This document shows positions 61,301 through 64,000 of a stretch of 64,000 nt of DNA, in pieces. The notes under the pieces were generated by a model. That model worked only from the letters and a program-made list of their open reading frames with translations. It did not search any database and had not been told where the DNA came from. Within the stretch, counting starts at the first letter, position 1, and every line of letters begins with the position of its first letter. The stretch is from Lepidurus packardi (Eukaryota; Arthropoda; Branchiopoda; Notostraca; Triopsidae), in assembly GCA_023053545.1 (NCBI GenBank), contig JAKZAN010000002.1:2402375-2466374 (forward strand), written 5' to 3'. The position numbers and the translations under genes were made by a program.

Positions 61301-64000
61301 GGAATCCTTGAGAACTAAACAAGTCCGACAGTTGAAAAAAGCGTTCGTTAAACCCGATTGGAGTTCACCACCATCGGCCAATCCGTCATCCCAAGCTAAA
61401 GTACCAGCAAAGGGCCCAAAAAATGCACAATTCACCGTACCACAATACGTGCAATTACAACGGGGGCTTTCGAGTACAAAGTACCCCAACGATGCCCGGT
61501 TCGGTTTTAGCTCAACTGACAATAGCGATAATGAGAAGAGCAAACGAGTCAGGAAAAGATCTTCGAAGGAGAAGAAAGGACAACATATGCTTCGGTACTC
61601 GACTAGGAAGTACAGTACGCCGAGTAGCCCGAGTTCTTCCGGTTTGGAGGATGATTTGGCCTGGCGGGTTAGCAAAACTACCAGTAAAGGCAATCCGAGA
61701 TTGAGTGCGAGTCCGATGGCTGATAAGGAGTCGAATTTTAAGAGGAGTTTCAGCGAAGGAGATTTTGGTAAAGATGATCTTGCGAGCGATTCTGCCAGCG
61801 TGGCTGCCAGCGATTTTGGACCCGTGATGAGTGATTCTAAACGGAATTTGCTCAAGTCAAAGAGCGGACATTCAATGCAAATGGGCTTGAATAGGTGGGA
61901 AAAGGTGGAAGTCTCGGACCTCTCGGCTTGGTTTGGTATTCTGAGTTTCATTAACCTCTTTTTTCCGTGCGCTTGTCTGCATTTTTTTACCTAATTAGCA
62001 TGTTTTTCTTGTTTTGTCTTCTCGTGACTAACTCATTTATTTGTTCTTTCAATACGAATTAACAGTTTATAACTAGTTTTAACCTTTGATTTCCTAGATG
62101 AAGTTTCCCTTGGACTCAAAAGCGAAACATCGTCAGAGAAATCCGCGAAAGATCAAGTGAGTAATTTAATTTTCTAATTTAATTTTCCTTTAATTTTCTA
62201 AAATTGTGTTATTTTCTATTATTTATTTATTTCAACAATTACTTATTTATTCTGGGATTGTCTTTTCTTTCAATGTGCTTATTTTTCAAGAGTCTATTTA
62301 TCGAAGATTTATTTATTTTGCAATGGTTATCTATTTTTAGAGGGTTTGTTATTATTTGAGGTTTTGTTTGTGTTTTGATCTTTGAGTTTGGTTCATATTT
62401 GATTTTGTTTATTATTTTTGATTTCTTTATATTTTGATTATGTTTACGTTGATATTTATACAAATTTGGCAGATTAATTCAGTTGGGAATATTTTGTTTA
62501 GAAGACGCACAGTTTACTGTATCGGGATAGTTCAACAGAATCTGGGGAAGATGCAATTTACGAACGGGTGAAACCCATGGCTAAAATCATTGCTGCCGAA
62601 CAAAAGCCGCAAGCTGGAGCCCGGGAGGCTCTGCCTATGGAAGCCATTTACTCTGTCGTGGTGAAGAAGCCCAAAGCAGTTGAAGTTATGGAGAAGCAGG
62701 AGGAAGCGGTTCCGATTCCGGTGAAAACCCTTGATCGAGTCCAAAATGGGAAGATTGAAGCCCTGGAAGCTCCAAAAGAGCCCGAAAAGCTACCGCTGGA
62801 AGAAGATATTGCGTGGGAGTACAAGCTACCAGATCCGCCCACTCCCTTCCAAGACGCGCCCCTGTTAGCCATCCCCGATCCTGTGGATTCCGTGTCGGAG
62901 ACATTGAGTCGTTCATTGAGCTCTGCGAGCGAGTCAGATAGAGCCACGAGTCCGGTTTTGGAAGCTAAAGAAGTCCTCGATTCAGTCCAAGATTTGCGAT
63001 GGCAGGCAGGCGAAACCCGCACCGAAGCTGAGGAAGTCGAAGAAGAAGTCATTGTACCTGTAAAAGTCCAAAAAGCACCTTCTTTAGTCGTAAACGGGAT
63101 GAAAGATGAGAATATACTTGTCTTGACTGAGAAAATCAATGAAGAATCACAAACCGATGACCTAGCTTTGGAAACCCAAGTCGAACATCAAGAAACCATC
63201 AGGCTGGTGCAAGATGAAGCTGTTCAATGCCCAGATGAGCTTGCAATAACTCCGAAAGAAAGACTCGTAGAGGTCCAAGTTGAATTACACGTCGCAGAAG
63301 AGAAAACTGAAGAAGAATTCAAGACAAAAGTGGCGCCGAGCGTTGAAAAGACGGAAAAATCGCAGGAATATCAAGCCGAGGTTGAAAAGTCGAAAGAAAT
63401 TAAACGAAGAGAGGAACATGAAGAAGAAGCGGCAGCTATAGAAGAACTAGAACTCACTTTACAGGACTATGAAGACTCGCCAGCATCTTTTCCACCGATC
63501 ACCATGGAAATACACCAAATCCCTTCGGAATCGTCGAGCACAACCTTGGGAAGTTGCACAAGCAGTATTTCCTCTCACACAGACGTCGAAGTTCATATTG
63601 TACCTGCTCTTCAACCCACAGCTCCTTCTCCTATCCTTCGCCAATCGAATAGCTCTGCTCTTTTCACTATTTCTTCCATGAAAACGGAGCTGGAGTTCGA
63701 TTTGACCGATAATCAAAGCTTGGACAGTTTCGACAAGGAAGTGAAACGGAATTCCTTGTCCAGTCTGCAGAAATCCGAGTCCATGGCCCTGCCTATCAAA
63801 CCCAAGCTCTTGAAACGTCAATCCAGCTTTGGTGATGGAGACCAAGAACCATCCACAGTCAAAGAAACGCCCATAAATGCCCCGCCCGTGTCTTTAGATG
63901 CGGCGCAAACGAGTTCTCCAGTCAATGTAGAGCTTTTTATGCAAGCACAACAGCTGTTCTCTAAAGCGGCAGAGAATATGGGCAACCAACAACTCCAAGA
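55370..64000 (+). CDS. Cordon-bleu (COBL/COBLL1)-like actin regulator, 3' end outside the window
   Basis: Exons 55370-55536, 56411-56535, 56662-56780, 56928-57054, 58088-58308, 58635-59002, 59467-59930, 60832-61935, 62098-62156 and 62502 onward stay in frame for more than 1,400 codons with no stop before 64000. An N-terminal ubiquitin-like region (TPMLDVLVQICTSRRL) is followed by the Cobl domain (HLPRNQLHVLRVSPRTPLAQ, then CLADYKLQEITVVLCG). Next come a KKKKGIFGFVFGKK motif and KRAP-type basic-proline motifs MKKRPAPAPPPG and GKKRKAPAPPPLS. A long Ser/Pro-rich region and then an acidic region with AWEYKLPDPPTPFQD complete the visible part. KRAP motifs bind syndapin/PACSIN in vertebrate Cobl. 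WH2 actin-nucleating domains are not yet seen and may lie downstream. Identity rests on domain order. Confidence 0.87.
56084..56271. repeat. Clustered TTTTAGAG(C) words in a cordon-bleu intron
   Basis: ATTTTAGAGC occurs at 56084-56093 and 56215-56224. TTTTAGAG follows in tandem at 56225-56232 and 56233-56241. An inverted CTCTAAAAT is at 56129-56137 and a variant TTCTAGAGC at 56263-56271. All lie in the intron 55537-56410. Confidence 0.6.
58390..58620. repeat. T/A-rich low-complexity intron segment (TTTA/TTA repeats)
   Basis: Runs of TTTATTTA and TTATTATTATT fill most of the intron between the exons at 58088-58308 and 58635-59002 of the cordon-bleu-like gene. A similar TTTATTTA-rich intron is at 62157-62501. 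Confidence 0.7.
59931..60091 (+). CDS. Alternative read-through 3' end of the cordon-bleu-like gene (short isoform)
   Basis: If the donor GTAAGC at 59931 is not used, the frame continues for 53 codons to a TGA at 60089-60091. The extra sequence contains KPRPQPPLIAGAGRRRLSG and a likely amphipathic helix AEAWNAFLKELSKVLEDRG. The coding-like composition up to the stop suggests a real alternative C-terminus, but only cDNA can settle it. Confidence 0.45.

Noticed and set aside
61259-61951. 230-codon antisense open frame opposite the large cordon-bleu exon
   Set aside because: It mirrors a Ser-rich coding exon (sense Ser codons give long antisense open frames) and shows no domain.

Overview
The window is animal nuclear DNA. 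Genes are split by many short GT-AG introns, mostly about 57-100 nt, and the exons encode conserved metazoan proteins. The intron sizes, the calponin-family protein close to insect Mp20, a calcitonin-type diuretic-hormone receptor and an arthropod-type peptide GPCR point to a pancrustacean. A branchiopod such as Daphnia is my best guess; this is inferred from style and was not tested by a search. I saw no prokaryotic operon, CRISPR array, tRNA, rRNA or intact transposon.

Layout. 120-1780 (+) is a C11orf54-type zinc ester hydrolase (DUF1907). It converges on a transgelin/Mp20-like calponin (2179-3924, -) whose upstream DNA holds a CArG box, a CRE, an E-box and a GAGA tract. 6150-10139 (-) is a class A peptide-type GPCR with long introns and an unresolved C-terminus. 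10966-20002 (-) is URB1, divergent from RBBP4/p55 (20688-22342, +). SNX3/SNX12 (22846-23515, -) and ING3 (23677-25423, +) share a 161-bp intergenic promoter. REPS, an EH-domain RalBP1 partner, follows (25783-28385, +).

The stretch 28386-35901 has no gene I can support. 35902-36506 (+) encodes either a small secreted protein or an upstream exon. 38615-41813 (+) is a secretin-family receptor of the calcitonin/DH31 type. UBE4B, a U-box E3/E4 ubiquitin ligase (42439-47033, +), converges on TEX10 (47259-49592, -). TEX10 is divergent from CCDC47 (50317-52238, +), with a CCAAT-box cluster between them. From 55370 to the window end (+) is a cordon-bleu-like gene that runs past base 64000.

Functional themes. 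URB1 and TEX10 both act in 60S ribosome assembly. RBBP4 and ING3 are both subunits of histone-modifying complexes. SNX3, REPS, cordon-bleu and transgelin serve membrane traffic and actin. Two peptide-receptor genes supply neuroendocrine function. The co-location looks like ordinary compact-genome packing and not a functional cluster.

Exon boundaries were set by hand from splice dinucleotides, frame continuity and family resemblance. For C11orf54, transgelin, RBBP4, SNX3, ING3, REPS, CCDC47, the receptor exons and cordon-bleu I checked that exon phases add up. URB1, UBE4B and TEX10 were followed through most exons but not every junction. The points most worth a second look are an in-frame 57-nt intron in RBBP4, a 10-nt microexon in a REPS that lacks its first EH domain, a splice-or-stop choice in cordon-bleu, the unassigned secreted protein at 35902, and the promoter architectures.
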